Of a DNA stretch of 64,000 nucleotides, positions 1-10,952 are shown one piece after another. Each line of letters opens with the position of its first letter. Position 1 is the first letter of the stretch. The notes under the pieces were generated by a model. That model was not told the origin of the DNA. It saw only the letters and a list, made by a program, of their open reading frames with translations, and searched no databases. This stretch comes from Leptasterias polaris (lineage: Eukaryota; Echinodermata; Asteroidea; Forcipulatida; Asteriidae), in contig JAZGTN010000150.1 of assembly GCA_037783415.1 (NCBI GenBank), positions 4,526,001 to 4,590,000 on the forward strand, given 5' to 3'. A program made the position numbers and the translations under genes.

Positions 1-575
1 GACCCAATTACTCTTATCTATAATCCTCTGCAGTTTGTTACACAATTGTTTTAGTTTGCAATACTCTTGCTTCACTCAAAAGACAAGCCGCGTGCGTGGT
101 GTCTTTGTAGCTAATCCTCTACAGTTGTTATACAATTGTTTTACTTTGTAATACTCTTGCTTTACTCCAAAGTGCGTGGTGTCTGTGTGGTGTTGTGACC
201 TGGTTTTGTGACTCCTCGGATCGAGTGGGTTTCGTGTTCTTTTAAACCTGGAAAGTGTGTTGACATCTGCTGGCTTTTAGATTTAATGTTTGAATAAGAT
301 ATGATTTATTAACATTTTATTCATGCAAATTGTTCCATCGGGTTTACCACCCATGGGGAAACCCCTGGCCAATTTTCAAAATAGTATTTTTTTGTAAATT
401 GCTTTTTTCAGAGTACAACTAATAGTTTATTTATAGCCTTCAGGCCTTTGTTAAAATAACATGTTTGGCCTTTGTGCTCTATCTACTGGCTTTGGAGCCC
501 TCCAAAATTTTGTTTGCTCCAAGACCAAAGTGGCCTTGCCCTAAAAATGTTGAAGCCTATTGAAACTGTAATGAA
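1..575. repeat. Truncated copy of a 0.9-kb dispersed repeat
   Basis: This stretch matches, in reverse orientation, the inner part of the complete copy at 42930-43835, and its outer part also matches 57290-57600. Shared landmarks include the segment around ATCCTCTGCAGTTTGTTA, the TGTTGACATCTGCTGGC segment and the GGCCTTGCCCTAAAAATG segment near the inner end. The left part is cut off by the window edge. No coding capacity is seen. Probably a non-autonomous transposon; family not recognised. Confidence 0.7.
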
Positions 576-706
576 GTTTTAAATAACAGATTTACATACC
601 TTAAAATGCATTACAAAAATCATGTCTCAGAAAACCCATACAAATCCATTTTTAAAGCAGTAAAATTAAAAGCTTCGCTCTATTTTGATTGTAAATTAGC
701 CGGCAC

Positions 707-2418
707 TCAAAAAGTTCTAGCTACAACCCTGGGTATATAACCAGAAACGTATCTTAATACCTTTTCTTCCTCTTTGTCAATATGGTTTGAAGTAGTTGAG
801 CTTTTTGGGGGCAAATCTTTTTCATTTCTCTCCTTTATGAGAATTCCAAAAACTGATTGTATTAAGTATTGATACCTGTATACTTGATGCATGATCTGAA
901 GCACTAATACCAAGCTTGTCCAGCATTTCTTGCCATCTTTTCACTGAAGTTGTCCTAAAGCCATGAAAAGCCCTCCACATACTCTCATAGGCCTCTGGTT
1001 TTAGAAACTTGGAATCACTTGAAGTCATAACTATCCACAGCTCAGTCACAGAAATGTTATTTACCAAGGGCATAAGCTGTGTAATGACAGCTAAAATCTC
1101 CAATGCCGGAGCGCTCCCGCAATTGAAAATAGGATGTTCTTTCATCAAAGACAGACCCGTTATGAAGAACGATGATGCCTTCTCATCAGCATCATTCTTC
1201 GTATAGACAGTCTTGGGTCTTGCAGGAGCTGTGAATAAAGGACAAATAATAATACAATTAAATCAATTTCAACCAATTACCGTAATAAATAGGAAAAAAT
1301 GATAAATGTGAATATATTCATAACTTTGGGTACCTGATTTCTTGAATATTATTGATCAATTTTTATGGAAATCTAATCTCACTATTAAAGTACAGTTATT
1401 GGCAAAAAATAATTTAACAATAGTGCCGCACCCAGGGGCTCGAGCCCTCCCTCCACATCAATATGTGTGAAAGATTTAATTCAGACTCAAAGAGAATTTC
1501 CCCTTTCAAGATTTAAAATTATTTAGTTCAACTAATTGCAAAATATTTTGCCTTTGTGAAAAGATATAAAAAATAGAATCCCTTTAAATAATGAAATGTC
1601 ACAGCTGATTCATGAGGCCTATTGCTTTTTTTAAATAGTATGGTAGGCGTACAAAGTGAAATTGGCTAAGTACCTTTCTTCCTTGGTTTTGCCTTTTGTT
1701 TGACATCTTCCTTGGCTTTGGACTTTTTGGTGTTTTCTTTTGGATCACTGTGACTGTCTGATGTTGGCCCTGGAGTACGCGAGGCAGCAGGTTAATGAAG
1801 GTTCGAAAGTTGGACCTGATGGCGTTGAAGGACCTGTCGAAATATTACAAAAATATAAAACGAAAATTTTACATTAAGAATAAAGACATTTTACATTGAC
1901 CAACTTTTCTTCATATATCATTTGTACTACAAATAATAGCTACAAATAATTAATAGCTACAAATTGTAGCTATTAATTATAACGTTTTCAAAAAAACCAA
2001 AAGTATTAAAATTAACGATTCCATTTTATTGGCAAATGTATAAATTTTCCTACTGTTGTGTACTTGATTTCAACAAGATTTAAAAGAATTTAGGCCTACC
2101 TGCACTTTCAGAATCTGGTCGGCGGCAACGCGGACAAAACCAATCCCCGTCTGGTATGGTCTCGCTTGTGAGCCCCACGCACGCATAATGCCACCACTGA
2201 ACGGTGCAAGTTTCACCGTCACATCCGATCATATCTTTCGTCATATGCCCGCCACATACACAGGGTTGGAAATCGTCCTCCTCGATGTCCGTATCTACTT
2301 TGTTTTCCTCCGTTGTCTGCCCTTCAGGATCATCAGAAAAATCACTGAAATCGCTAAAATCGTAATCATCGAAACTGAAAACAAAATCATCCTTCCCGTA
2401 AGCCGCCATCTTGTTCAT
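707..2418 (-). pseudogene. PHD-finger gene, transposon-linked family, frameshifted
   Basis: Three exons join in phase: 2418/2409-2100, 1769-1674 and 1228-707. Exon 1 has an acidic N-terminus and then a PHD finger (CVCGG, CDGETC, HYACVG, WFCPRC: the Cys4-His-Cys3 pattern), of the kind that reads histone H3 tails. I prefer the second Met (2409), set in an AAGATGGCGG context. Exon 2 is Lys-rich, like a nuclear localisation stretch. Exon 3 is an unnamed domain ending in the motif LRYVSGYIPR, which I associate with transposon-related genes of marine invertebrates. The frame changes by one base between about 880 and 905: the upstream frame stops at 822, while the continuation lies in the next frame and ends at 707, just after the LRYVSGY motif. 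The gene is therefore probably inactive, or holds a sequencing error. A chromatin-reader role is inferred from the PHD finger alone. Confidence 0.65.
2402..2413 (-). promoter_or_regulatory. YY1-like motif at the start codon of the PHD gene
   Basis: On the minus strand the start region reads CAAGATGGCGGC, the classic YY1 core, overlapping the preferred ATG at 2409. In animals this motif often sits at the start of TATA-less genes. It supports choosing this Met; binding itself is inference. Confidence 0.45.
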
Positions 2419-3491
2419 AGGGACGCTTTCTAGCGCAAAGCATGCCGGGTAATTTGATGACGTCGCGAGGCAGGAAATGTGCAGTGGGCCGCCAGTAAGC
2501 TTGTTTACACGCGCTAATTGCGGTCATAAACACCAGCTGTTTTACGACTGCGGAAACTCTCATTATCCATTTGAAGTCCCTGCTGTTGTAACTCCTTCTG
2601 GTCCTTGCTCTATGGTTGAGCATGTCAAATACTGTTTACTTTGGCAATGACATTGCTTACAACCTGTTTAAAATGAAGTTTGAAAGGAGAATTGGAGGCT
2701 TTGGAAATGTACTCATCCTGGGTTATATTTGATGTGACCCAATAATTATATACATAAAATAACAAACATGTGAAAGTTTCAGCTAAATCGGTCTTCGGAG
2801 TCACGAGAAAAACAGTCAAAAACTCCATAATATGTACTGTTTTCAAAGATCGGCATTTATCATCAATTTTAAAGATCGATTATTTTACTCATTTCCTAAA
2901 AACCCAAACATTAGCATATTTAGCATGCTTGTCTTTCTTCACAGCCTCCGGCTCATTCTCAGGCTCCTTACTCGGTTGTTCAATCAATCGGTTGTTCAAT
3001 CAATCGGTTGTTCAATCTGCAACAACACATGGGGACCAGCGTTCACCAGTGGTTCCCCAGTTCTTTGTAAGGAGAACCGCTTTACCTGCATGGCCAGTGA
3101 GAAAATCATCTAAGTTCATGATGTGTTTATTTTGTTATGGGTCAACAATATTGCCTTCAAGGTCATTGTCTCAAATGGGTGTGCATTGCAAATCCAGGAG
3201 CAATTGACATACCAGTAACCCTTTTACAGGTCCCCTTAGTATATTAAAGTTCACGTAATGCAAGACTGATGCTTCCGTACTTCATATGAATCGATGCATT
3301 ATACATTTGTTTTCCTTCTTTGTGAATTAATCAACATTAATTTTTTTAAACTGTAATAAAATTGAACGCAATTGACTTAAATGCATCACATGACAAGGAT
3401 CTATGTGTGTGTTACAAAACAAATGCTGGATGCCTTTCATTCATAACAATGTCACAGAATATAATCACTTGAAAAGATCCAGATTTCACCT
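2419..3491. other. Intergenic stretch without a supported gene
   Basis: No exon with good splice signals or domain likeness was found on either strand. Around 2973-3016 the 16-bp unit CGGTTGTTCAATCAAT is repeated 2.75 times in tandem. The open frames here are short, overlap each other and resemble nothing I know. Confidence 0.5.
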
Positions 3492-4636
3492 TGTGAATGC
3501 ATTTCTGAAATAAATTTTGTGCGTGATAGCAGCTTCTTTTAACCTGTCACGCTTTGTGCGTCCATACAGTATATTACCCCAGTGGGTCTTTTGGTGATCT
3601 TGTCACCAATTGCAGAATTTTTCGCCATCTTTTGCCTTATTTCCGTATTCTGGAAAGTCTTCCTAACACAACCGAGTAATCACCAAAAACTTCAAGAGGT
3701 TCGTTTGGTAACCGAAGGCGGGCATTTATGCAACACTGAAATTGATGGATTTATTGATGTTTTGTAACCTTTTCCGCCTTTGCATGTAAATAAGCGCTCA
3801 CTGTTGATGATACTTTGGAACCCTTCTGACTGACGGAATCACTGGAATCAACGGCAGAGCCTCCCTCAAGTTCATCATCTTTGCGAAAGCTGTGGTGTTT
3901 CTTGGATGACACATTATCCAATGTGTCACAATTGTATTATAATTGTTCCAGGTGTGAACAGTTAGGAAATGTTCCAAAGATCATTATGCCAAGGGTCGGA
4001 CAAATAATTGTAAACAAGCTGATTTTGCATGATGAGCCAAATTGCCAACTTAGTGTTATTGATTAATATGATCAAATTAATTTAACTAGCTACCTTTTAA
4101 GTAGTGTCTGCCAGCGAAAAACCTTAAAGTGTCACGTCACGATGTCACCAGGGTAATGACACTGTGACGTCACTGGGTACTAGGGAATGTGTAGCGCGAT
4201 GCCATGGCATCACTGACGTCACCGCTGGTCATGTTGTGCATCAGTTATCATGCTCCTTCAAGCGCGAAAAAGTTTTGTAGCAATAACATTGAAACCTAAG
4301 AAAAGTTAGTTTAAAAAAATTCACCTTTGGATAAACTCCATTGTGATTGCCGCCTCTGATGGGTACTCCAAAGAAAGCTTGTAAAAGCATGAGAAGAGGC
4401 TTATGACAGCTTCACTGAAGGTGGCAATTCAATCATTGACAACAGACCCCTCTATTACAAGGTAGAACAGGTTCTGACCCTGTAAGATGTCTTCCCTTGA
4501 TCCTGAAATAAGAGGGGAAAAAGTAGTACATGTAAGCGACTAGTGATGAGGGCCAGACAGATGACATCAGATGCAATGCTGCTGGTAAAGGCTCACCCAA
4601 GACATGCTGGTTGAGGAAGCTAAAATCTAGTCCCAG
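3492..4636 (-). repeat. Duplicated 3'-exon cassette, copy 1
   Basis: Nearly identical to 31998-33163 in the same orientation. The main difference is a 19-bp deletion here, in the GGGTCTT segment near 3585 (copy 2 has AAACACTGTATGGAATCTT inserted). Similarity stops sharply after TCCCAG on the right and before TGTGAATGC on the left. The cassette contains the last three exons of the gene annotated at 3751-5347, and its right boundary lies only 10 bp upstream of one of those exons. Confidence 0.85.
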
Positions 4637-5347
4637 GAAAAATATCATGCCTGATGAAATAGCCAGGAGTTGCAAAAATCACTGTATTTTGTACTTTCTT
4701 TTTTATTCAATCATTTTTCAAAATGACAGAAAGAAAATTAACATGTTTTTGTATGAACAACCTGAAATTTTTGTAAAACCTGGAAAGTTTAGAAATAGAC
4801 AAAAATCAATGGCATTTCTTAACACTAAACTGCTACTGCTATTAACTGTTTCTTTAGCAAGTGACTCACCTGCAAGCTCTCTGTATATCTTTTTGTCGCT
4901 TGCCAAAATATCGACTCTGCAGTTCTGGAGGAACGTTCGGAGGAGGCGGAACTTCCGCATGGGAAGTCGTAGAAGAAGTTTTAAGTCCAAGGTCTCGCCT
5001 GGAGAGAGTTCTGTAAGAAATATATACAAGTGAGTTTAGAGTTCCCTTTTTATCTTCTCTGGGACACAGAATGCTTTGTCAAAGACAACTTGCAGATAAA
5101 ATACTAAAATGAAAAATTATGGCTTTTTAATTGAATTATTTACATTACTATGAAATAATATAATACTAAATACACTATAACTATGAATTATACACTGTGA
5201 TTGTTATCATTTACCTTTATATACAGACAGCTCAGCTTCGTCGTATGCCGCGGCAGCCAATGTCGGATACTTTCTGATGAAGCTGACAAGTGTCGCTCTC
5301 AAGTCATCTTCAGTTGGCTGGTTGCGTGAGGAAAGCAACTCCAGGAC
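3751..5347 (-). pseudogene. Five-exon gene of unknown family, one nonsense codon
   Basis: Exons 5347-5215, 5010-4870, 4626-4597, 4502-4325 and 3889-3751 join in phase, with GT donors and AG acceptors at each junction, giving 207 codons. No Met begins the first exon, so 5' exons are missing or lie further right. Readable motifs: LELLSSRNQPTEDDL and FIRKYPTLAAAAYDE in exon 1; NLFYLVIEGSVVND and EYPSEAAITMEFIQ in exon 4; an acidic, Ser-rich tail (DDELEGGSAVDSSDS) ending KVTKHQ. A single TGA at 4429-4431 interrupts exon 4; the duplicate at 32956-32958 has CGA (Arg) there. The exon-4 motif seems to recur in animal genes of unknown function, probably transposon-derived, but I cannot name the family. 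Codon phase held across four introns argues for recent activity. Confidence 0.6.
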
Positions 5348-5433
5348 CTTTAGTTTTTTTTAAACAAATCATGAAACTATAAGTTTAAAGACAATATGCA
5401 TTAATGGTTTTACAAAGAGAACATTAATATCAT

Positions 5434-5760
5434 TGCTCTCCTGGTACTTGTATGGTAGGAGTTACGGTATGTAGTACATCTATGTACCTGAATTCCTCTT
5501 GAGTGCACAGAGACAGACTTTTGGGGGGAGATTTAAGAAAGAAGACAGTCATCTAAAGAAAAAATGTAAATTAACAAACCAAAACTTCAGATTTCGTTCA
5601 AAATCTTAACTTTTTTGTTTGAAGTTTGAAGTTTGAAGTTTTATATGTAATCAGCTGGTAGCTGCTCTCCTGGTCATTGCATGGTAGGAGTTAGGGTGTA
5701 TAGTGCATCTATGTACCTGAATTCCTCTTAAGTGCACAGACTTTTTTTTTTTTTTTGGCA
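5434..5760. repeat. Two units of a ~230-bp tandem repeat family
   Basis: Two units about 230 bp apart, each holding the core GAGTTACGGTATGTAGTACA (variant in unit 2) and CTATGTACCTGAATTCCTCT. The first unit shares an exact 88-base block (5434-5521) with 27342-27429; four further units lie at 26640-27480. No coding sense. Confidence 0.8.
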
Positions 5761-5771
5761 GCTCATTCACC

Positions 5772-5778
<7 letters not shown>

Positions 5779-5809
<31 letters not shown>
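5779..5809. repeat. ATA trinucleotide microsatellite
   Basis: About ten AAT/ATA units in an uninterrupted run, followed by imperfect units. Ordinary simple repeat. Confidence 0.9.
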
Positions 5810-5812
<3 letters not shown>

Positions 5813-5887
5813 TAAATAAGCAAATGAATAAAATTAGACAGATTTTGTTTGTTTATTACCCTTAGTAACAGACAGTGGTTGAATCTC

Positions 5888-5920
5888 TTTTTTGACAATG
5901 TGGTGGCTCTTAAAAGAGCC
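5888..5920 (-). promoter_or_regulatory. Histone-type mRNA 3' stem-loop with purine-rich downstream element
   Basis: On the minus strand 5920-5905 reads GGCTCTTTTAAGAGCC: a six-base-pair stem and four-base loop matching the replication-dependent histone mRNA stem-loop. It is followed by ACCACA and, after a short gap, AAAAAAGAGA, which resembles the histone downstream element bound by U7 snRNP. It lies about 20 bases after the stop codon of the ORF at 6232-5942, the normal distance in histone genes, yet that ORF is not a histone. Either a transposon gene gained a histone-type 3' end or a transposon landed on a histone gene relic. Confidence 0.75.
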
Positions 5921-5941
5921 GGTTGTTTTATGTCGACGTGA

Positions 5942-6232
5942 TCACCGTTGATTCAAACGTTTCAGTTTCTGGAGGCCATCTGATCCTTCAGTGAAATATG
6001 CCTCCACCAAACAAGCTTTCTCGTGCCGCGTCAGATGTGCCAAGTAATTGAGGTATTTTTCGTTGTTCACGAAGCGTGCCTGTTTTGTTGCGTTCTCGAC
6101 CGTGATGAAGTCCAAGTCTTCGTCATATTTTTTCGTCTTTGAGGCGACGTAAACGCGATGCAGCTCATTCACCTGCGCTCTTTTCGTCTCCAGAGAAACT
6201 ACCCCGTAATCAGTCTTGTTTCTCATGACCAT
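5942..6232 (-). CDS. C-terminal fragment of a transposon-linked protein
   Basis: A 96-codon open frame, hydrophilic and Lys/Glu-rich, with the motifs ETKRAQVNELHRVYV and DFITVENATKQARF, ending KLKRLNQR. It is not a histone by sequence. It lies on the same strand as the transposase-like fragment at 6685-7513 and is probably the tail of the same gene, with the middle lost or rearranged: 6240-6680 between them has no matching frame. Its stop is followed closely by a histone-type stem-loop. Function not recognised; assignment to the neighbouring gene is inference from order and strand. Confidence 0.45.
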   Translation of the reverse strand: MVMRNKTDYGVVSLETKRAQVNELHRVYVASKTKKYDEDLDFITVENATKQARFVNNEKYLNYLAHLTRHEKACLVEAYFTEGSDGLQKLKRLNQR

Positions 6233-6684
6233 AAAAATAAACTCTTAAGTACGTAGTATTTCTTTTAGCTAGGCAGCAGAGGGTCAATGTTGTACCGTCC
6301 ATCGTGGTAGAATGATTCAAGTAACCTTCACGTACACTGAAATTGACCATTGAGAGAGGAGGGTTTGATGAGAGGAGGGCATGATTTGAAATGGCCCAAT
6401 GAGGTAGGGGGGCTTGATGAGACAGAGCAGGGGAAGTTCACAATCGAACAAAATTCTGAAATGGGCCAATGAGAGATGGGGGTTTGATAGGACAGAATTA
6501 TGCATAGGATTGTACCATCGAACAAAGGTCTAAAAGGCGATGCAGTCAGATTGTCCATGAAATGTAATTACACGGATTAAGAGTGGAGGGGTGAACAAAA
6601 GGAATTTGGGGGGGGTTGGGGAGGAACAATATATCCATAGAAGATGGTCTACGTGGGGATAAAAGGCGTCAACAAAAGTTTAAC

Positions 6685-7513
6685 TTATCCGTGAGGTAAT
6701 GAATAAAACAAAATTAAAAAAGGGTACAAAGGCAGCTCTAGACGTCTTAAAGAGACAATTACCCTGTTTTTTTCTTCAAAACAACCTGAATGGTAACCAA
6801 TCGGAGCGTCGTATTTGGCGTCCCCCCTATATAGATGTAAGCTATTTTTGAGGTAAGTAACAAGCTTGGCAATCGTTTGCTCCTTGTCATCAGCTGTACT
6901 TGTAACAGTTTCGGCTATGTCACTTAATATGGTTTTGAAAGTGTCCATGTATGTGTCGGCGTCACCAGCACCTACTTCGGCAAGGCCTATGGTGATTTGT
7001 TTCCCAGTCGTTAGTGTTGCCTGAAATCCTTGGTAATGGCGGTGAAGCTTGGTGGTTGCATCTGAATGAAGTGTATTCCCGATAAAATTTGAAGGGTCAA
7101 CCCCTGCTTCCATGCACTCAAATATTTGCGTTTGTGCCACCAGCTTTTCTTCATTAAGAATGCGATGAAGTGTCCCATGTGAGGGAAGTCTCTCTGGAAC
7201 CTTCCCCAGAAGGTTGTTGCAAACTGTTTTAATAACTTTGCCAACTTTTGACATGCTTACAAGTTACACTGCATTCGGTTAACAGGATCATTATTGTTTC
7301 TCTTAGCTCATTGATGTATTTCCCATCTCCAAATGTTTTGATGATATCATCCTCAAGTAGAATATTAAGTTGTTGCAGCTCCCGTATGTGCAAGTCCTGT
7401 TCTTTCACTTTGTTATTCAACTCCTGTATCTTAGCTTTATTTTCCGAGACCATACCACATTGGCTCCTTTCAGCCCTACTTTTAGTCTGACTTACCAGTT
7501 TCAGTGTTGGCAT
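6685..7513 (-). pseudogene. Decayed transposase-like gene (coiled coil plus DDE-like segment)
   Basis: Two overlapping frames form one broken gene. The first (7513-7229) begins MPTLKLVSQTKS and forms a coiled coil (KIQELNNKVKEQDLHIRELQ), then INELRETIMILLTECS. The second (7254-6685) continues with VIKTVCNNLLGKVPERLPSH, TLHSDATTKLHRHYQGFQ and TIGLAEVGAGDADTYMDTF, ending shortly after GYHSGCFEEKNR. The frame changes near 7240, where about ten extra bases disturb the reading. The Asp in HSDATTK could be the first acidic residue of an RNase H-fold transposase; the remaining catalytic part is absent. I know the pattern as a transposon-linked protein of invertebrates but cannot name the superfamily. 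Confidence 0.5.
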
Positions 7514-8866
7514 TTTCTGTAGTTAAAAGGGAAGCAAAAGTGGCTGTGTACTAAATAATTAATTAGTTACCCTTTTTTTTAGGGACACATGAATAGAGTG
7601 GGTACCCCCTCCTTTCATTGAGTAAACCTGTCTGTAGCAGTGTTTTGCCTTATCGTAATTTTTCCAGCCTACAGACAGGCTTACACTATACAGGTGCTGC
7701 TGATTTTGACTGAAATAAAATCATAATAAATCAAATAAGTTTACAAGGACATACATGGACTCAAAAACTAGCAAGGATGCACTTATGTTTCAATGTAGTG
7801 AATGGGATCATGGAGGGTTTCCTTCCTCCATCATGGGACCCACTGGCACTTGGCCAGTGGACAAGCCCAACAAATTAAGAGCAAGGGACTGTACATAACA
7901 AACATAGGGTGGCCACAGTTTAAAAAAATATGTTTTCATACTTGTATATGTGATGGACCTTTGCCCCAGCCTTAAAAAATGGGGAAAATTTGTTTAAATA
8001 ATTTTGTTGCCATGGCAACAGCCAAATTAAGATTGTGGGCAAATTCTGAAATTTTTCAAATTTTGGAATAGTGAAATATGCCTTATTTCAAAACAACATT
8101 AAATTTCTCAATTATTTTGAGAATTATCCGGCAATGAATTCCAACAATACTCTGGGAATGGTATGCCTGTTTTTTCACACTCGGGTCATTCTCCAATACT
8201 CAACTGAGTTCTGGACCCATGTGTGCCTCGATGATAAATATTTATGCTTGAGTGGGAATACATAATTATTGCTGGTGGAATAAAGGTTGACCTTTCTCAG
8301 AATACCAGGAAGTTTGCCACCTTCTAAGCTCTGCCTACGATCGATTTATTTTATTTTAAACTCTGTAACTCATCCTTCTAGAGATCTGATATTAGTTTAT
8401 AGCCTCACTAGAAATGTTTTGTAAGACGGACTTGCTAGGCCTGTGCCTCACTCCTACAACCTGAGAAAAATACATCATCTCTCATTTTTTGAAGATTGTC
8501 TAAATATTCTCTACGCGGCTTTTTATATTTCAGTGTCTGTTTCATTTTTTCCCTTTCGTTTTAACGAACATATCTTCCTTTAATTTCTGATTTATGGTGA
8601 GTACGGTGACCTGTAAATTCATCTTTAAATTGTATTTTTTTTAAATGTAACATCACAACCACTCTGCATTCTTTGTTTCATGTAAAGTCATTCAATACAA
8701 CGGGATTGAATGATTTTCCATTGTAATTTAAGCTTACGTTTGCCACCCAGGACGACAAATTAATACATTTGGACATTGGGTCATCGCGTGTATTTGGTTA
8801 GGACTATTTTCTCAGACCCATTGTTTAACTACCCATTAAAATATGCAAGTTTTGAAACCATGTATG
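7514..8866. other. No gene seen; small hairpin at 7628-7681
   Basis: AT-rich sequence with no convincing exon. CCTGTCTGTAG and CTACAGACAGG form an inverted pair around a ~35-base spacer near 7628-7681. It could be a transposon end, but no partner was found. Confidence 0.4.
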
Positions 8867-9145
8867 CACTGTAAACATAAGTTAGTCATTTTGACTAATT
8901 AAAATTAGTCCTGCCCTACGTCTGAAATGACTAATTAAAATTAGTCAGACAAGCTAGGTGACTAACATTAATTAGTCAAATACAGGTCAAATATTAGTCA
9001 AATTTGACTAATATCAATTAGTCATCTGACTAAATCCAAAAACGTCTGAAATGACTAAACATTAGTCATATGACTTTTGCAGTTAGTCATCCAAAATGAA
9101 GACTAATCTCATTAGTCATGTGACTAATGCTTCATTTCGTGTACA
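8867..9145. repeat. Left terminal and subterminal repeat region of the CACTA-like element
   Basis: More than a dozen TTAGTCA/TGACTAA copies in both orientations within about 280 bp, several as back-to-back pairs such as TGACTAATTAAAATTAGTC. In plant En/Spm such motifs bind the element's own TnpA protein; the same role here is inference. Confidence 0.75.
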
Positions 9146-10730
9146 AATAAAGGGAACAAACCAAAGCTTTTTCACATATATCATCTCAAAACAATTTATT
9201 TGAAGGTAATCTGGTTTTTACATTTAAACAAGTTCTCTGACAGCACCTTAACTTCAAAATAAGCAAATGTTAAGACAATCGCACCTTTCATGCATTATAA
9301 AAATGCTGCCTCACATAGGTTTCCAAGCCGTAAAAACAATAGTTATACATTTAAGTAAAAAAGATTAAACATATCCACAGGTTTGGCATCAGTGAATGAA
9401 ATTCCACTAATTTGGTGTCAACCCTCTTTTTTAATGAGATGCGAGGAATTCCACGTTTGTAACCCCACCATTAACCTGCAATAAAACAATAGAAAAAATA
9501 AAGAAACAAGCTGTATGACACCTCATCGAGGTTTAACTGGTATTACCACATTGTTTCCTTGTGGTAGATTCAAAGTACATTGATAAAAACACATTAAATT
9601 TAGAAGTAAAAAATATATATTATGTCACCGAGTTTGGCTAAGGCAATTCTTGACAGGATGCAATAATTTGCCGAATCAGATTAACATTGCAGACAAAAGG
9701 ATGAAGTCTACAAATTGGGCCGCAATATTTTAAAAAAAATAAACAACACCACTTGTTAAGTTGCATAATACCTCAACGAGGGTGTAACCCGTAGTTGTCA
9801 AGTATGTGTACTGTTCTTGACTAATAAAGTACGTAAAAAGTATGAAATATAAAACTAAAATAAAAAAATTAATTAAAAAACATTCATAAGTTTGGCATCA
9901 GTGAATCTCTTGAAGGTGCAAACATTTCAGCAAACAGCAAACAGCACCCCCCCCCAATAAAAAGACAACCAACCACACTTTTACAGCTGCATGCATGACT
10001 ACTAAACCCGTATTGTCATGTTCCTAAGTCATGTTCCTAAGTTTGACTTTAAAGCATACTAATATAACATAATAAGATTGCACATTTGTATAACAACCAT
10101 CTATAAAGTAACAGTCAAATTTCTTTCTTAAGTTGAAATAAATTGCAAAATATGACAATGCAGGCAAGGATTGCAAACGTTTGTTCTTCACCTCTGAACC
10201 CCAAAAAAACCCAAACAAACAAGGGAGTAAAACCAAACCCCCTACTTTAAAAGCTGCATGAACTTTAAAACCAAGTCTTCATGAAGTAAATTTAAAAAAA
10301 CAAAATAATTATCTGGTATAAAAGTAAATACTTGTAAATCCACAAATACACAAGTTCGGCATGAATAAATCTCAGGAATTGCACTAATTTTGCAAAAAGC
10401 ATAAAAATGTCATACTTTGTTTTACCCCCACCCCAACAGTAGTTCGGTTGTGACAGCAAAATATGGAAAACAATGCACCCCCCCCCCCCCCATATCAAAC
10501 ACAACAATAGCACATATTTTCGAGGTCAAGTTTCCAAAATTTCTTTGTGCACAATGGCAAGTTGTTTTGCTAACTTTCGATTTTGTGTGCAGTATTTCAG
10601 AACGAAGTTAAATACTTTTTGGGACAAAATACATTAAGAGTTGTTGCAAGCAATATAATTATGGCAAGTGATTTTCTGCTCAAATGAAGAAAAAAAATTA
10701 ATACAAACATATAGCACCATACCCTTACAG
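9146..10730. other. Element interior without gene
   Basis: AT-rich, with related ~300-bp segments each containing a CATAAGTTTGGCATCAGTGAAT-like line and CACCTCATCGAGG/ACCTCAACGAGG blocks near 9390, 9520, 9775, 9895 and 10345. This suggests old internal duplications. No exon supported. Confidence 0.45.
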
Positions 10731-10736
10731 AAATTT

Positions 10737-10952
10737 CTGCAAGCTTGCCGGCAAGCTTGCAGAGAGCGTGCGTTATTCCAAATATGTAAATTAGGGCAAG
10801 CTTGCGGCAAGCTTGCGGCAAGCTTGCAAGCATCCTTTTATGAGAATTTTTTTTTGAAAATTAAGGCAAGCTTGCGAGCTTGCAGGTAGGCAGGCAAGCT
10901 TGCAGAGAGCGTGCGTTATTCCAAATATGCAAGCTTGCCGCAAGCTTGCAGG
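10737..10952. repeat. Cluster of GCAAGCTTGC palindromes
   Basis: About ten copies of the palindrome GCAAGCTTGC or close variants in 215 bp. A longer segment, GCAGAGAGCGTGCGTTATTCC, occurs twice (near 10757 and 10901). The cluster could form many small hairpins. No coding sense. Confidence 0.75.

Noticed and set aside
2100..2418. The PHD finger as a RAG2-like partner of the RAG1-like gene at 58-62 kb.
   Set aside because: They are 56 kb apart with unrelated repeats between them, there is no kelch repeat, and the PHD gene belongs to another transposon-linked family.
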